Shown piece by piece: positions 34,262 through 43,342 of a stretch of 56,496 nucleotides of DNA. A program made the position numbers and the translations under genes. Under the pieces are notes generated by a model. The model was given only the letters and a program-made list of their open reading frames with translations, did not search any database and was not told the origin of the DNA. Location of the stretch: NCBI GenBank assembly GCA_026713825.1, contig JAPONS010000016.1, positions 1 through 56,496 of the forward strand, read 5' to 3'. How positions within the stretch are numbered: the first letter of the stretch is position 1; the number at the start of each line of letters is the position of its first letter. The DNA comes from Chloroflexota bacterium. Lineage in GTDB: Bacteria; Chloroflexota; Dehalococcoidia; Lucifugimonadales; UBA1127.

Positions 34262-36634
34262 ATGGTCAAGTCGAAGTCAGCGCTTGCGCTGGCGGCCTTG
34301 GCGGTATTCATTGTAATGCTGCCCATGGGCTGCGATATCACCACAGCCGCCCCTCCCACGCCATTGCCGCCTACACCCACGGCCGTCGCACCGCTGCCCT
34401 CGCCGTCGCCGCTTCTCGTAGATGCGTCCACGCCCGTTGGCAACGGCTCGGCGAACGGCATCTTCCCTTCGCCGATTCCCTTCGCCGTCTCCCTCCGGCC
34501 CGCGAAGCCCGAGGGCTGGGCGTCTTCGCTCATCGTGTCCGGGCAGCCTGAGGCGACTGAGAGCGGGCCCATCGGCCCCGACGGGCAGATGTACGTCAGC
34601 TGGGCCGTGACCAACGGCGGGCCCGACGACGCGTCCGTGCCCTTCTCCGTCGACCTGCTGGTGGACGGCGTGCCCGTGGAGCGGTGGGCCTCCTTCGGGC
34701 TAACCTCGGGCGAAGTGCAGACCGTCCGCGATTGGGAGAATCTGCCGCTGCGCGCCCACCTGTCGCCGGGCAGCCACACGCTGGAGCTGGTGGTGGACTC
34801 GACCGGCTACCTGCAGCCGTTGGACATGCAGGGCAACAGCGTCTCCGTCACCTTTGAGTGGCCGGATCTGCCCAACGGCAACGGCGCCACCACGATCGCT
34901 CCGGAGCGGCTGCCCAACCTGACGCCCTACTTGCCCGAGGGCTGGCAGGACGCCGTCAGGCTGGAGGGCGTTCCCGCATCGATAAGCGCGGCGGTGAACG
35001 GCGCCGACCCGGCGCTGCAGATCGCCTACCGCAACGGCGGTCTCTCCAGCATCAGCCGGTTCTTCCTGGTGTACGTCTACCTGGACGGCGTGCTTGTCAC
35101 CAAGTTCAACCAGCACGGCCTGATCGCCGATGAGGCCGTTGTCTCACCGCCGTGGCACGAACTGCTGAACACCATTCACGTGACGCCCGGCCGGCACACC
35201 CTGACCCTGGCGCTGGACCCGACGGGACTCGTCACCGAGGCCGACGAGACCGATAACGTGATCTCCGTGGACTTCACCTGGGCCGGGCCTGCCGTCGCGC
35301 AACCCGCGCCCGCGCAGACCGCCATTGCCGGGCAGCCGGCGGTCACCGGCTACACGCTCTCCGGGTGGTCCGGGTCCCTCGTGGTCAGCAGCTACCTCGG
35401 CGAGACCTCGCAGGCGAGCAACGCCTACCTGAACTCACAGGCCTACGCGAACTGGGCCGTGAGGAATGCGGGCGCGGCGGTCACCGACCCCTACACGATC
35501 GAGCTCCTCATCAGCGGCGAGGTGGTGCACACGTGGGAGCGCGAGGGCCTGGACGCCGGCGCCATCGACATCATCGTCGACGAGCCGATCCCGGCGGCGT
35601 TCGCGCCCGGTATCCACAGCGTCGAGCTGCGGATGCGCACATCGGACGGCGAGGAGACTCCCCTCGCCCGCAGGCCGACCAACTGGCGCACCGGCTTTGC
35701 GCCTCCGCGCGGGGGCGCCCCGCTGGACGACGCCGAACGCCGCAGCCGGCTGGCGGCCCTGGAGGGCATCCGGTCGTCCACCGCGCTTTTGAGCAGCTCA
35801 GATGAGATGCGCCAGGACGTCATCGACCTCGTGGACATGGTCTACCAGTCCATCTACAACCGCTCCCTGGAAGAGGAGGCGTTAGGCATCAGCATCATCA
35901 CGGACGAGGAGTTCACCGCGTGGGTGGACGCCGAGTGCAATGACGTCGCGCCGAACCTTTCGGGCAGCGCCCGCGACATCTACCTGCAGCGGTGCGCGAT
36001 GGCCAAGGGATTCGCCGGCTACTACTCGGACTGGCGCGGCGCGGCGCGCATCGTCGTCCGCAGCAACAGGACGCCCATGGACGTGGTGAGCATCATCGCG
36101 CATGAACTCGGCCACTTCCTGCAGGCGCAGGCCAACACTTCGCTGAACGACCAGCCGGACATCAACGTCGTGGCCCTGCGGGAGGCGCAGGCATACGCGC
36201 ACCAGGCGGTCTTCTTCCGGACGCTGGAGTCCCTGGCGGGCCTGGACCTGCTGCTCTACCCGCGCCTCAGCGGCTACGAGAACTTCGTGCAGATGCGCGT
36301 GGGCAACCTGCGGTCCAGCGCCGAGACCAGCGAGCACGCTCGCGGCCAACTGGTGCTGTGGCTCGCAATCCTGTCCGACCCTGAACTGCGCCGGCAGCGG
36401 ACGGTGCTGCTGAACAACCTCGCCATACCGGCGGACACGGCACGGGAGGTCTTCGACTACCTGGTGGACTTCTCGCCGGGAGAGGCGCGGCTCTACGTGA
36501 CGCGGATCCTGGGGAACGCGAGCGCGCAAATCGGCGCCATCGAGTCGCTGGTCTCGGCCCGGCTGATCACCGGCCTGCCCTACTGGAACGAGGGCTCGCC
36601 AGAGCTCCGCGACATCGGGCTGCTGCTGCCGTAG
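34262..36634 (+). CDS. Lipoprotein with CARDB-like domains and HEXXH metallopeptidase
   Basis: A 790-residue exported lipoprotein. A signal sequence (KSKSALALAALAVFIVMLPMGC) ends at lipobox Cys24, followed by a PT-rich linker. Three CARDB-like beta-sandwich units follow (about 75-200, 215-340, 355-480), seen in repeats such as YVSWAVTNGGPDDASVPFSV, LLVDGVPV and SPGSHTLELVVD. The C-terminal part has IIAHELGHFLQAQ with HELGH at 614-618 and acidic Glu641 in ALREAQAYAH, fitting a zinc peptidase. It should work outside the membrane. AAGGCAGGG precedes the ATG. Confidence 0.87.
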   Translation: MVKSKSALALAALAVFIVMLPMGCDITTAAPPTPLPPTPTAVAPLPSPSPLLVDASTPVGNGSANGIFPSPIPFAVSLRPAKPEGWASSLIVSGQPEATESGPIGPDGQMYVSWAVTNGGPDDASVPFSVDLLVDGVPVERWASFGLTSGEVQTVRDWENLPLRAHLSPGSHTLELVVDSTGYLQPLDMQGNSVSVTFEWPDLPNGNGATTIAPERLPNLTPYLPEGWQDAVRLEGVPASISAAVNGADPALQIAYRNGGLSSISRFFLVYVYLDGVLVTKFNQHGLIADEAVVSPPWHELLNTIHVTPGRHTLTLALDPTGLVTEADETDNVISVDFTWAGPAVAQPAPAQTAIAGQPAVTGYTLSGWSGSLVVSSYLGETSQASNAYLNSQAYANWAVRNAGAAVTDPYTIELLISGEVVHTWEREGLDAGAIDIIVDEPIPAAFAPGIHSVELRMRTSDGEETPLARRPTNWRTGFAPPRGGAPLDDAERRSRLAALEGIRSSTALLSSSDEMRQDVIDLVDMVYQSIYNRSLEEEALGISIITDEEFTAWVDAECNDVAPNLSGSARDIYLQRCAMAKGFAGYYSDWRGAARIVVRSNRTPMDVVSIIAHELGHFLQAQANTSLNDQPDINVVALREAQAYAHQAVFFRTLESLAGLDLLLYPRLSGYENFVQMRVGNLRSSAETSEHARGQLVLWLAILSDPELRRQRTVLLNNLAIPADTAREVFDYLVDFSPGEARLYVTRILGNASAQIGAIESLVSARLITGLPYWNEGSPELRDIGLLLP

Positions 36635-36705
36635 CGCGCCGAGGCTGCTCGCCCGGCTGCCAGCCAACCATGTTGAGGATGACACTGGCGGCGGTCGCCG
36701 CCTTG

Positions 36706-37830
36706 CTACCCCACCATATTCAGAATAACTCCGGCGGCGATTGCCGAGCCCAGTACGCCCGCCACGTTCGGCCCCATCGCGTGCATGACCAGGTAGTTGT
36801 TGGGGTTGGCCTCCAGCGCCACGCGATGCACCACGCGAGCCGACATCGGCACGGCGGAGACGCCGGCGGCCCCGAGCAGCGGGTTGACCTTTCGCCCTGA
36901 CGCCAAGTACATGATCTTGCCGAAGACCACGCCGCCCGCCGTCGCCAGCGAGAAGGCCACCAGCCCCAGGCCGAACACCTTCAACGTATCGACGTCCAGG
37001 AAGGCGTCGGCCACCATCGTCCCGCCCACGGTGAGGCCGAGCAGGATGGTCACGATGTTGATGAGCTCGTTCTGCGCCGTGGAGGAGAGGCGCTCGACAA
37101 CGCCGCTCTCGCGCAGCAGGTTGCCGAACATGAACATGCCGATGAGCGGGATGGAGCCCGGCGCGAAGAGGACCGCCAGCAGCAGCACGGTCAGCGGGAA
37201 AAGCAGCTTGAGCAGCTTCGGGACGGGGCGGGGCTCGTAGGGCATCTCGACCATGCGCTCGGACCTGGACGTGAGCGCGCGCATGATGGGAGGCTGGATG
37301 ATGGGGACCATCGCCATGTAGGAGTAGGCCGAGATGGCGATTGGACCGAGCAGCGCCTCGTCGGCGAGGCGAATGGAAACGAAGATTGCCGTCGGGCCGT
37401 CCGCGCCGCCGATGATGCCGATGGCCCCCGCGTTCTCCAGCGTGAACCCGAGCGCAATGGCCCCCAGCAGCGTTCCGAAAATGCCTATCTGCGCCGCCGC
37501 GCCCAGCAGCGCCATCCAGGGCCGCTGGATGAGCGGCGTGAAGTCCGTGAGCGCGCCGAGGCCCAGGAACATCAGCAGCGGGAAGAGCTCTGTGCTCAGG
37601 CCGTAACGCTTGAGCAGCACCAGGAGGCCCTCGTCCTCGCCGAGGCCGCCAAAGGGGACGTTCGCCAGCATGATGCCCACGCCGATGGGGATGAGCAGCA
37701 GCGGCTCAAAGCCCTTATGGATCGCCAGGAAAATGAATCCCAGCGCAATCAGGACCATCACGCCGTTCTTCCAGAGGCTCACAACCTCGCTGAAGAACTG
37801 GCTGTCGAAGGGAATTTCGCCGGTTAGCAC
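36706..37830 (-). CDS. oadB: Sodium-ion-translocating decarboxylase beta subunit
   Basis: A 374-residue membrane protein with about nine helices, the beta subunit of oxaloacetate, glutaconyl-CoA or methylmalonyl-CoA decarboxylase. Asp144 in IIGGADGPTAIFVS equals the Na+-binding Asp of known beta subunits. GTMVADAFLDVDTLKV and ANPNNYLVMHAMGPNVAGVLGSA at the end are also typical. It releases CO2 from carboxybiotin and pumps Na+. The GTG start follows GAAGGAACACA. No alpha (carboxyltransferase) gene or biotin carrier is nearby. Confidence 0.93.
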   Translation of the reverse strand: MLTGEIPFDSQFFSEVVSLWKNGVMVLIALGFIFLAIHKGFEPLLLIPIGVGIMLANVPFGGLGEDEGLLVLLKRYGLSTELFPLLMFLGLGALTDFTPLIQRPWMALLGAAAQIGIFGTLLGAIALGFTLENAGAIGIIGGADGPTAIFVSIRLADEALLGPIAISAYSYMAMVPIIQPPIMRALTSRSERMVEMPYEPRPVPKLLKLLFPLTVLLLAVLFAPGSIPLIGMFMFGNLLRESGVVERLSSTAQNELINIVTILLGLTVGGTMVADAFLDVDTLKVFGLGLVAFSLATAGGVVFGKIMYLASGRKVNPLLGAAGVSAVPMSARVVHRVALEANPNNYLVMHAMGPNVAGVLGSAIAAGVILNMVG

Positions 37831-37855
37831 TGTGTTCCTTCAGGTGGAGATGGGG

Positions 37856-38248
37856 TCAGTCCCGGGCATTCCGAGGGCGCACACGGTTGCCCTGCGATGA
37901 CATGAACGCCTGCCGCCCCTGCACGCGCCATGCGCCGGCGGCCTCCGCCGTTTCTCGCCGCGGCGTTGAGGCTTGGCCCGAGCCGAAACTGCGCCGCACG
38001 AATTGCACCGCCGCCGCCATCGCCGCGACCATCGCGGGGGCGACGGGGCGGTCGTCCGCGGGGGCGCTTGCTTCGCCGGCATCGGCAACGACGGGCGCGG
38101 GCGCCGCGCTGTCCGATACGGGCTCCGCTTCACCTCGCATGAGCGCCTTGCCGAGGAGCGCCGTCACAATGGCCAGCGACACCAGCGCGGCAAACACCAC
38201 ACCGACACCCGTGCCCGCGATCTCAAACCCTTTCTGCAGCTCGTCCAT
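37856..38248 (-). CDS. Decarboxylase gamma-subunit-like protein (OadG-like)
   Basis: A 130-residue protein with one N-terminal membrane helix (GTGVGVVFAALVSLAIVTALLG, about 10-31) and an Ala/Pro-rich acidic linker, then a basic tail. This is the plan of OadG, which holds the alpha subunit to the membrane beta subunit. It lies 25 bases before oadB and has AAGGAGTCCC before the ATG. The sequence is too low in motifs to be certain, so the call leans on context. Confidence 0.75.
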   Translation of the reverse strand: MDELQKGFEIAGTGVGVVFAALVSLAIVTALLGKALMRGEAEPVSDSAAPAPVVADAGEASAPADDRPVAPAMVAAMAAAVQFVRRSFGSGQASTPRRETAEAAGAWRVQGRQAFMSSQGNRVRPRNARD

Positions 38249-38361
38249 GGGACTCCTTTGCACTGGCGGCCATGACATTGTAGCCGGGCGCATTGTCCAA
38301 TGCCATTGCAGCATCGCGCTTTTGGCCCTGTTATGCGTGCCTTTCCGGCTCACCTTGCCCT

Positions 38362-38390
38362 TGCGACAGGTTGCCGCCCCTGCTAGGGTA
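38362..38390 (+). promoter_or_regulatory. Candidate promoter of lutABC
   Basis: TTGCGA (38362-38367), 17-base spacer, TAGGGT (38385-38390), 26 bases before the lutA start. The same TAGGGT -10 form occurs at 50824. Confidence 0.55.
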
Positions 38391-38416
38391 CTTAGACCTT
38401 TTCCAGCGGGAGTGTT

Positions 38417-39169
38417 ATGGCCCAAAAGAGCGTTTCCCTGTTCGTGACGTGCCTTGTGGACCAGTTCTACCCAGAGGTCGGAGAGGCGACGGTCCGGCTC
38501 CTCCGTCACCTCAACGTCGAGGTCGATTTCCCTGCCGACCAGACGTGCTGCGGGCAGGTCGCGCTGAACGGCGGCTACCGCTCGCACGCGACAGCCGTCG
38601 CCAAGCGCTTCATCGAGGTCTTCCGCAACAGCGAGACGATCGTCGCGCCGTCAGGGTCCTGCGTCGCAACCATCCACACTCACTACGCCGACCTGCTGCG
38701 CGGCTACCCGGAGCTTGCTGCCGAGGTCGCGTCGTTGCAGGCGCGGACCTACGAACTCTCGCAGTACCTGGTGGACGTGCTTGGCGTGGAGGACGTGGGG
38801 GCACACCTGCCGTCGCCGACGCGGGTCACGTACCACGACTGCTGCCACGCGCTGCGGGACCTCGGCGTGGGCGCCCAGCCGCGCAAGCTGCTGTCGGCAG
38901 TCGACGGCGCCGAGCTTGCCGAGATGAAGGACTCGGCATCGTGTTGCGGCTTCGGGGGCACGTTTGCGGTGAAGTTTGCGGACATCTCGTCGGCGATACT
39001 GCGCGAGAAGCTGCGAAACGTCGAGGTGACAGGCGCTAGCGTGCTCACAGCCGTCGACTCGAGCTGCCTGATGCACATGGGCGGCGCGCTGCGGCGGCAG
39101 GGCTCGCGGACGCGGGCGGTGCACCTCGCGGAGCTGCTGTGCGAGGGCATCGAGGGGGAGCGGGCATGA
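38417..39169 (+). CDS. lutA: L-lactate utilization protein LutA (CCG-domain)
   Basis: A 250-residue protein with two cysteine-rich CCG domains: TCCGQVALNGGY (about 43-54) and CCHALRDLG with SCCGFGGTFAVKF (about 137-185). It is part of the LutABC complex that oxidises L-lactate to pyruvate with iron-sulfur clusters. The usual Fe-S cysteine sets are present. The start is an ATG after GCGGGAG. Its stop overlaps the lutB start (ATGA), so the genes are coupled. Confidence 0.93.
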   Translation: MAQKSVSLFVTCLVDQFYPEVGEATVRLLRHLNVEVDFPADQTCCGQVALNGGYRSHATAVAKRFIEVFRNSETIVAPSGSCVATIHTHYADLLRGYPELAAEVASLQARTYELSQYLVDVLGVEDVGAHLPSPTRVTYHDCCHALRDLGVGAQPRKLLSAVDGAELAEMKDSASCCGFGGTFAVKFADISSAILREKLRNVEVTGASVLTAVDSSCLMHMGGALRRQGSRTRAVHLAELLCEGIEGERA

Positions 39170-40602
39170 CGGACGTGCTCTCGGAACATTTCAAGGAGCA
39201 GGCTGCCGAGGCCCTCGGCAACGCGACGATCCAGGAGTCGCTGGACCGGCTGGTGAACTTCCGGCAGGGGCGCGTAGACGCCATCGCGGAGTATGGGCAG
39301 GAGCGGTGGGACGCTCTCAGCCAGAGCGCACGCGAGATCAAGCGGGAGACGCTCGAGCACCTCGACTACTACCTTGACGAACTCTCGCGCAACGTCGAAC
39401 GGGCGGGCGGCCACGTCTTCTTCGCGAGGGACGCGGCGGAGGCCAACGAGTACGTCGCCAAGGTGGCGGCGGACAACGGCGTCAAGACCGTCATCAAAAG
39501 CAAGTCGATGGTGTCCGAGGAGATGGGCATCGCGGACGTGCTGGAGGCGATGGGCATCGAGCCGGTGGAGACGGACCTGGGCGAGTACATTATTCAGCTA
39601 GCGCGCGAAGCGCCCTACCACATCATCGCGCCCGCGCTGCACAAGTCGAAGGAGGAGGTGTCCGAGCTCTTCGAGCGCATTTTGGGCACGCCCGCCGAGA
39701 GCGACATAACGGCGCTGGCGGGCGTCGCGCGAAAGGTGCTGCGGGAGAAGTTCCTGGAAGCGGACATGGGCATGACGGGCGCCAACTTCGGGGTGGCGGA
39801 GACGGGCACCATCGTCATGGTCACCAACGAGGGCAACGGGCGCATGTGCTCGTCGCTGCCGCGTGTACACGTGGCGACTATGGGGATGGAGCGCGTCATC
39901 CCGCGCCTCCGCGACGTCGCGACGTACCTGCCGCTCCTGACGCGTTCGGCGACGGGGCAGCGGATCTCGAGCTACGTCTCCTTCGTCACGGGCCCGCGTC
40001 GCAGCGGCGAGGAGGACGGGCCGCAGGAGTTCCACCTGGTCATTCTCGACAATGGGCGCTCTCGGATGCTGGCCGACCCGGAGCTGCGCGAGGCGCTGTA
40101 CTGCATCCGGTGCGGCGCGTGCCTGAACGCCTGCCCGGTGTACGGCAAGGTGGGCGGCCACGCCTACGGCTGGGTGTACCCGGGGCCGATTGGCGCGGTG
40201 GTAACGCCGTCGCTGGTGGGCGTGCCAAAGGCGAAGGACCTGCCCTTTGCGTCGACGCTGTGCGGCGCGTGCCGCGACGTGTGCCCGCTGAAGATCGACA
40301 TCCCTCGGATGCTGCTCAAGCTGCGCAGCGACGCCGTCGAGGGTCCGCCGGAAACGCGGGTGCCCCGAAGTGTGGAGTCGTTGATGATGCGTGCATGGCG
40401 GAAGACGGTGGCCGGGCCGCGTCTGTTCACACTGGCGGGGAAGGTCACGTCCGCAGCGCAGTGGCCGCTCTCGCGACAGGGTGTGCTGCGATGGCTTCCG
40501 CCGCCGCTCTCGGGCTGGACGCGCACGCGGGACTTCCCCCGCGCCGCCATGCGGCCATTCCGCGCTCGCTGGCGCAAGGATGGGGGCAGCCGTGGCGGAT
40601 AG
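39166..40602 (+). CDS. lutB: L-lactate utilization iron-sulfur protein LutB
   Basis: A 478-residue protein with an LUD domain and two 4Fe-4S sets at the C-terminal side: CIRCGACLNACPVYGKVGGHAYG and CGACRDVCPLKID. The LUD part includes KSKSMVSEEMGI, GANFGVAETGTIVMVTNEGNGRM and RVHVATMGMERVIPR. It should carry electrons from lactate to the respiratory chain. It overlaps lutA by four bases and lutC by about 23 bases. Confidence 0.94.
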   Translation: MTDVLSEHFKEQAAEALGNATIQESLDRLVNFRQGRVDAIAEYGQERWDALSQSAREIKRETLEHLDYYLDELSRNVERAGGHVFFARDAAEANEYVAKVAADNGVKTVIKSKSMVSEEMGIADVLEAMGIEPVETDLGEYIIQLAREAPYHIIAPALHKSKEEVSELFERILGTPAESDITALAGVARKVLREKFLEADMGMTGANFGVAETGTIVMVTNEGNGRMCSSLPRVHVATMGMERVIPRLRDVATYLPLLTRSATGQRISSYVSFVTGPRRSGEEDGPQEFHLVILDNGRSRMLADPELREALYCIRCGACLNACPVYGKVGGHAYGWVYPGPIGAVVTPSLVGVPKAKDLPFASTLCGACRDVCPLKIDIPRMLLKLRSDAVEGPPETRVPRSVESLMMRAWRKTVAGPRLFTLAGKVTSAAQWPLSRQGVLRWLPPPLSGWTRTRDFPRAAMRPFRARWRKDGGSRGG

Positions 40603-41287
40603 GGAACAGTTCCTCGCGGGAATCCGCGCCGCGCTGGCCTCGGGGCCGAGCAGCGCCGCGCCGCCGAGCGCAGCACCGCCGACGGCCGCGTCGTCAACGC
40701 CGTCACGCGATGAACTGCTCGCGCAGCTCGAACGGAGCGCGGGGCTGCAGAGCTGGCATTTCGTACGAGCGGCCAATGCGGATGAAGCAACCGCCCGTGT
40801 CGTCGAGATCGCGAAGGGGCACGGCGCGGGAACGGTCGTGCGGACGGCCCACGACGTGCTAGAACGGATGTCGCTCGACGACGCGCTCAGTGGCGCGGGC
40901 ATGGAGAGTGTCGTGCTGGCGGAGGGCCCCGGCGGGCTCGACGCTGCGCAGCGGCAGGCTACGGCGGCCGCGGCGGCGGTTGGCGTCACGGGCGTGGACG
41001 CCGTCATCGCGGAGACGGCCTCTGTGGCGCTTGTGCCGCGCAAGGGGATGAGCCGGCAGGCGTCGCTACTGCCGCCGGTGCATGTGGCCGTCGCGACGGC
41101 GGACCAGGTCGTCGGGACGCTGGACGACGTGCTGGCGATGCGCCTTGCCGAGCTCGCGGCGGCGGAGGAGACCACCTGGTACATGAACCTCGTCAGCGGG
41201 CCCAGCCGCACCGCGGACATCGAGCAGACACTGGTGGTGGGGGTGCACGGGCCGGGGGTGGTGTATCTGGTGATCATCGAGGAGTAG
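40580..41287 (+). CDS. lutC: L-lactate utilization protein LutC
   Basis: A 235-residue LUD-domain protein, third member of the LutABC set. Seen motifs are DAVIAETASVALVPRKG, PPVHVAVATADQVVGTLDDVLA and the late GPSRTADIEQTLVVGVHGPGVVYLVII. The start is ATG 40580 or GTG 40592, both within the end of lutB; the GTG is better spaced from GGGGG. A variable Ala/Ser-rich linker (about 20-40) follows the N-terminal helix. The gene ends just before a repeat shared with the convergent glycerate kinase. Confidence 0.9.
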   Translation: MGAAVADREQFLAGIRAALASGPSSAAPPSAAPPTAASSTPSRDELLAQLERSAGLQSWHFVRAANADEATARVVEIAKGHGAGTVVRTAHDVLERMSLDDALSGAGMESVVLAEGPGGLDAAQRQATAAAAAVGVTGVDAVIAETASVALVPRKGMSRQASLLPPVHVAVATADQVVGTLDDVLAMRLAELAAAEETTWYMNLVSGPSRTADIEQTLVVGVHGPGVVYLVIIEE

Positions 41288-41302
41288 CGCCGCGGTCCAG
41301 CG

Positions 41303-41328
41303 CCCTTCGACAGGCTCAGGACGAACGG
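41303..41328. repeat. Short repeat CCCTTCGACAGGCTCAGGAC type
   Basis: A CCCTTCGACAGGCTCAGGAC-like motif with GAACGG behind it, which I know as a widespread interspersed repeat. It lies between lutC and glycerate kinase, and the kinase stop codon (41316-41318) falls inside it. Confidence 0.55.
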
Positions 41329-42464
41329 AGGCGGCTGCGACGCCGCATCGCACGCAGCCCTCGCAACGTCGCCCGCGCCAGGCGCTCGCTTGGGTGCGCT
41401 ATCGCGTCTTCAAGGGAGACTGCGCCCGTCGCCATGCCCGTCAGCGCCGTGAACCCCTCGGCGTAGAGCTTGCGCCAGCCGGGGCCGAGGCTTCCGCCGA
41501 CGCCGAGCACGGGAATGCCGCGTGCCACCGCGCGGTTCGCGACGACAGCGGGGGCCTTGTGGTAGGCGGTCTGCCAGTCGAGACGGCCCTCGCCGGTGAC
41601 CACGAGCGCCGCCCCTTCCAGCCGCGCGTCGAGGCCGACGGCCTCGGCGACGATGTCGGCGCCCCAGGCGAGGCGCGCGCCGAGGAAGGCCACCAACCCC
41701 GCGCCCATGCCGCCGGCCGCGCCGCCGCCCGCAATGCCGGACACGTCCACGCCAAGGTCCCGTCGCGCGATGTCCGCCACGCGCCCCAGCGCGCGGTCCA
41801 GCGTCGCGAGGTCCTCGGGAGAAGCGCCCTTCTGCGGGCCGAAGGTGGCCGCCGCGCCTGCGGGGCCGCACAGGACGTTGGTCACGTCCGTGGCGACGAT
41901 CAGCTCCGTGTCCCGGAGCCGCGCGTCCAGCCCAGAGGCGTCGATGGCGGCGAGGTCAAGCAAGCCTGCGCCGCCGGGGGCGATGGGCTCGCCGCCCGCG
42001 CGCAGGAGGCGGACGCCCATCGACGTTGCGAGGCCGGCGCCGCCGTCGTTGGTGGCGCTGCCGCCGATGCCGAGGATGATGCGCCGGTAGCCGACGTCCA
42101 GCGCGGCGCGGATTACGGAGCCGACGCCGTAGGTGGTCGCGTGGAGCGGATCTCGGACGTTGGGGGGAAGCAGGGCGAGGCCGCACGCCTGCGCGGTCTC
42201 GACGACGGCGGTGTCGCCGCCGCCGAGGGCGCCCCAGCGGGCGGTGACCGGCTCGCCGAGGGGCCCGGTGGTGTCCACGGCGTGGTACGCGCCGCCGGTG
42301 GCCTCCACGAGGGCGTCGAGGGTGCCGTCGCCGCCGTCGGCCATGGGGCAGCGTACGATGCCGGCGGTGGGGTACGCGGCGCGGGCGGCCTCGGCCATGG
42401 CGTCGGCGGCTTGCCCGGCGGACAGGGTGCCCTTGAACGCCTGCGGGGCGATGACGATCTTCAT
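41316..42464 (-). CDS. Glycerate kinase (GlxK/GarK family)
   Basis: A 382-residue glycerate 2- or 3-kinase of the GlxK family. It begins MKIVIAPQAFKGTLSAGQAADAM and contains PMADGGDGTLDAL, GGSATNDGGAGLATSMG, TDVTNVLCGPAGAAATFGPQKG and TGEGRLDWQTAYHKAPAVVA, all conserved. It phosphorylates glycerate from glyoxylate, sugar-acid or serine breakdown. The ATG at 42464 lacks a ribosome site; the longer frame to 42638 is not supported. The C-terminal tail is basic and shaped by a repeat at 41303. Confidence 0.92.
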   Translation of the reverse strand: MKIVIAPQAFKGTLSAGQAADAMAEAARAAYPTAGIVRCPMADGGDGTLDALVEATGGAYHAVDTTGPLGEPVTARWGALGGGDTAVVETAQACGLALLPPNVRDPLHATTYGVGSVIRAALDVGYRRIILGIGGSATNDGGAGLATSMGVRLLRAGGEPIAPGGAGLLDLAAIDASGLDARLRDTELIVATDVTNVLCGPAGAAATFGPQKGASPEDLATLDRALGRVADIARRDLGVDVSGIAGGGAAGGMGAGLVAFLGARLAWGADIVAEAVGLDARLEGAALVVTGEGRLDWQTAYHKAPAVVANRAVARGIPVLGVGGSLGPGWRKLYAEGFTALTGMATGAVSLEDAIAHPSERLARATLRGLRAMRRRSRLRSS

Positions 42465-42518
42465 AGGGACAGGGTAGCGGTCGGCGGGCCGGTGGGCCAG
42501 TTCCCGCTGCCGCGGGAC

Positions 42519-42538
42519 GGGCGGTTCGCGAACCGCCC
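42519..42538. repeat. Short palindrome, family B copy 1
   Basis: GGGCGGTTCGCGAACCGCCC, a perfect palindrome followed by CTAC. A related one with compensating changes is at 49490. The region 42539-42604 also holds the family A copy below and no gene. Confidence 0.7.
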
Positions 42539-42573
42539 CTACGCCTGGAGGTGGGCGGGGAGGGTTTGCCGGG

Positions 42574-42593
42574 GTTCCTGCCTTCGCAGGAAC
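42574..42593. repeat. Short palindromic repeat, family A copy 3
   Basis: GTTCCTGCCTTCGCAGGAAC followed by GACGAG. It keeps the TTCG centre and the inverted arms of the copies at 7251 and 24615. Confidence 0.75.
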
Positions 42594-42604
42594 GACGAGG
42601 GGGC

Positions 42605-43237
42605 CTAGAGCGCAGTAGAGCGGCGGGGGTAGCGCCAACGCTCGGCGCGCATGATGGACTCAAGGGCCTCCGCCGTGTCGTCGATGCGGCCGTTCTCGTT
42701 CACGACGACGTAGTCGAACATGGGCACGCGCTCCATCTCGTGCCGGGCGGTCTCCAGCCTGCGTTCCAGGTCGACGGTCAGCTCGCTCTCGCGGGCGCGC
42801 AGGCGGCGCTCCAGCTCCTCCAGGGACGGCGGCGCGAGGAAGACGAACACGCCATCAGGGTCCAGCCGCTTGATGGTCTGCGCGCCCTGGACGTCGATCT
42901 TGATGATGACGTCCATCCCGCTGGCCAACGCATCGCTCACCTGGTCCCTGGGGACGCCGTAGCGATGGCCATAGACCTCGGCGCTTTCCAGAAAGCCGCC
43001 CTCGGCAAGCTTCTGCTCGAAGGCATCGCGGTCGAGGAAGATATAGTCGACGCCGTCGGTCTCCGTGGGCCGCCGGGGACGCGTGGTTGCCGTCACGACA
43101 AAATGCACCGGGTACTTCCGCTCGCGGAGGCGCAGGAGGACGGCGTCCTTGCCGACGCCAGAGGGGCCGGACACGACCATCATCAGGGGATGAGGCGCGA
43201 GCGCCACGGGGAGCGTTGCGTCATTGGGCGAGGTCAC
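42605..43237 (-). CDS. gmk: Guanylate kinase
   Basis: A 210-residue kinase converting GMP to GDP. The P-loop is GPSGVGKD (24-31), followed by HFVVTATTRPRRPTETDGVDYIFLDRDAFEQKLAEGGFLESAEVYGHRYGVP with the GMP-binding Arg, Tyr and Glu positions, and a lid region ending RLRARESE. The N-terminus has about 18 extra residues compared with E. coli; a start at the Met-Met pair (19-20) is possible. It lies downstream of tyrA with a 105-base gap that holds no gene. Confidence 0.95.
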   Translation of the reverse strand: MTSPNDATLPVALAPHPLMMVVSGPSGVGKDAVLLRLRERKYPVHFVVTATTRPRRPTETDGVDYIFLDRDAFEQKLAEGGFLESAEVYGHRYGVPRDQVSDALASGMDVIIKIDVQGAQTIKRLDPDGVFVFLAPPSLEELERRLRARESELTVDLERRLETARHEMERVPMFDYVVVNENGRIDDTAEALESIMRAERWRYPRRSTAL

Positions 43238-43342
43238 GCGTCACCGCCCGGGCGCGGCGTGGGGCGTTGGATCCGGGGGCAGGCCGGCGGGGCTGTCGCC
43301 ACGATCATGCCGTTCACTCCCGCATTGCCGCCGAGTGGCAGC

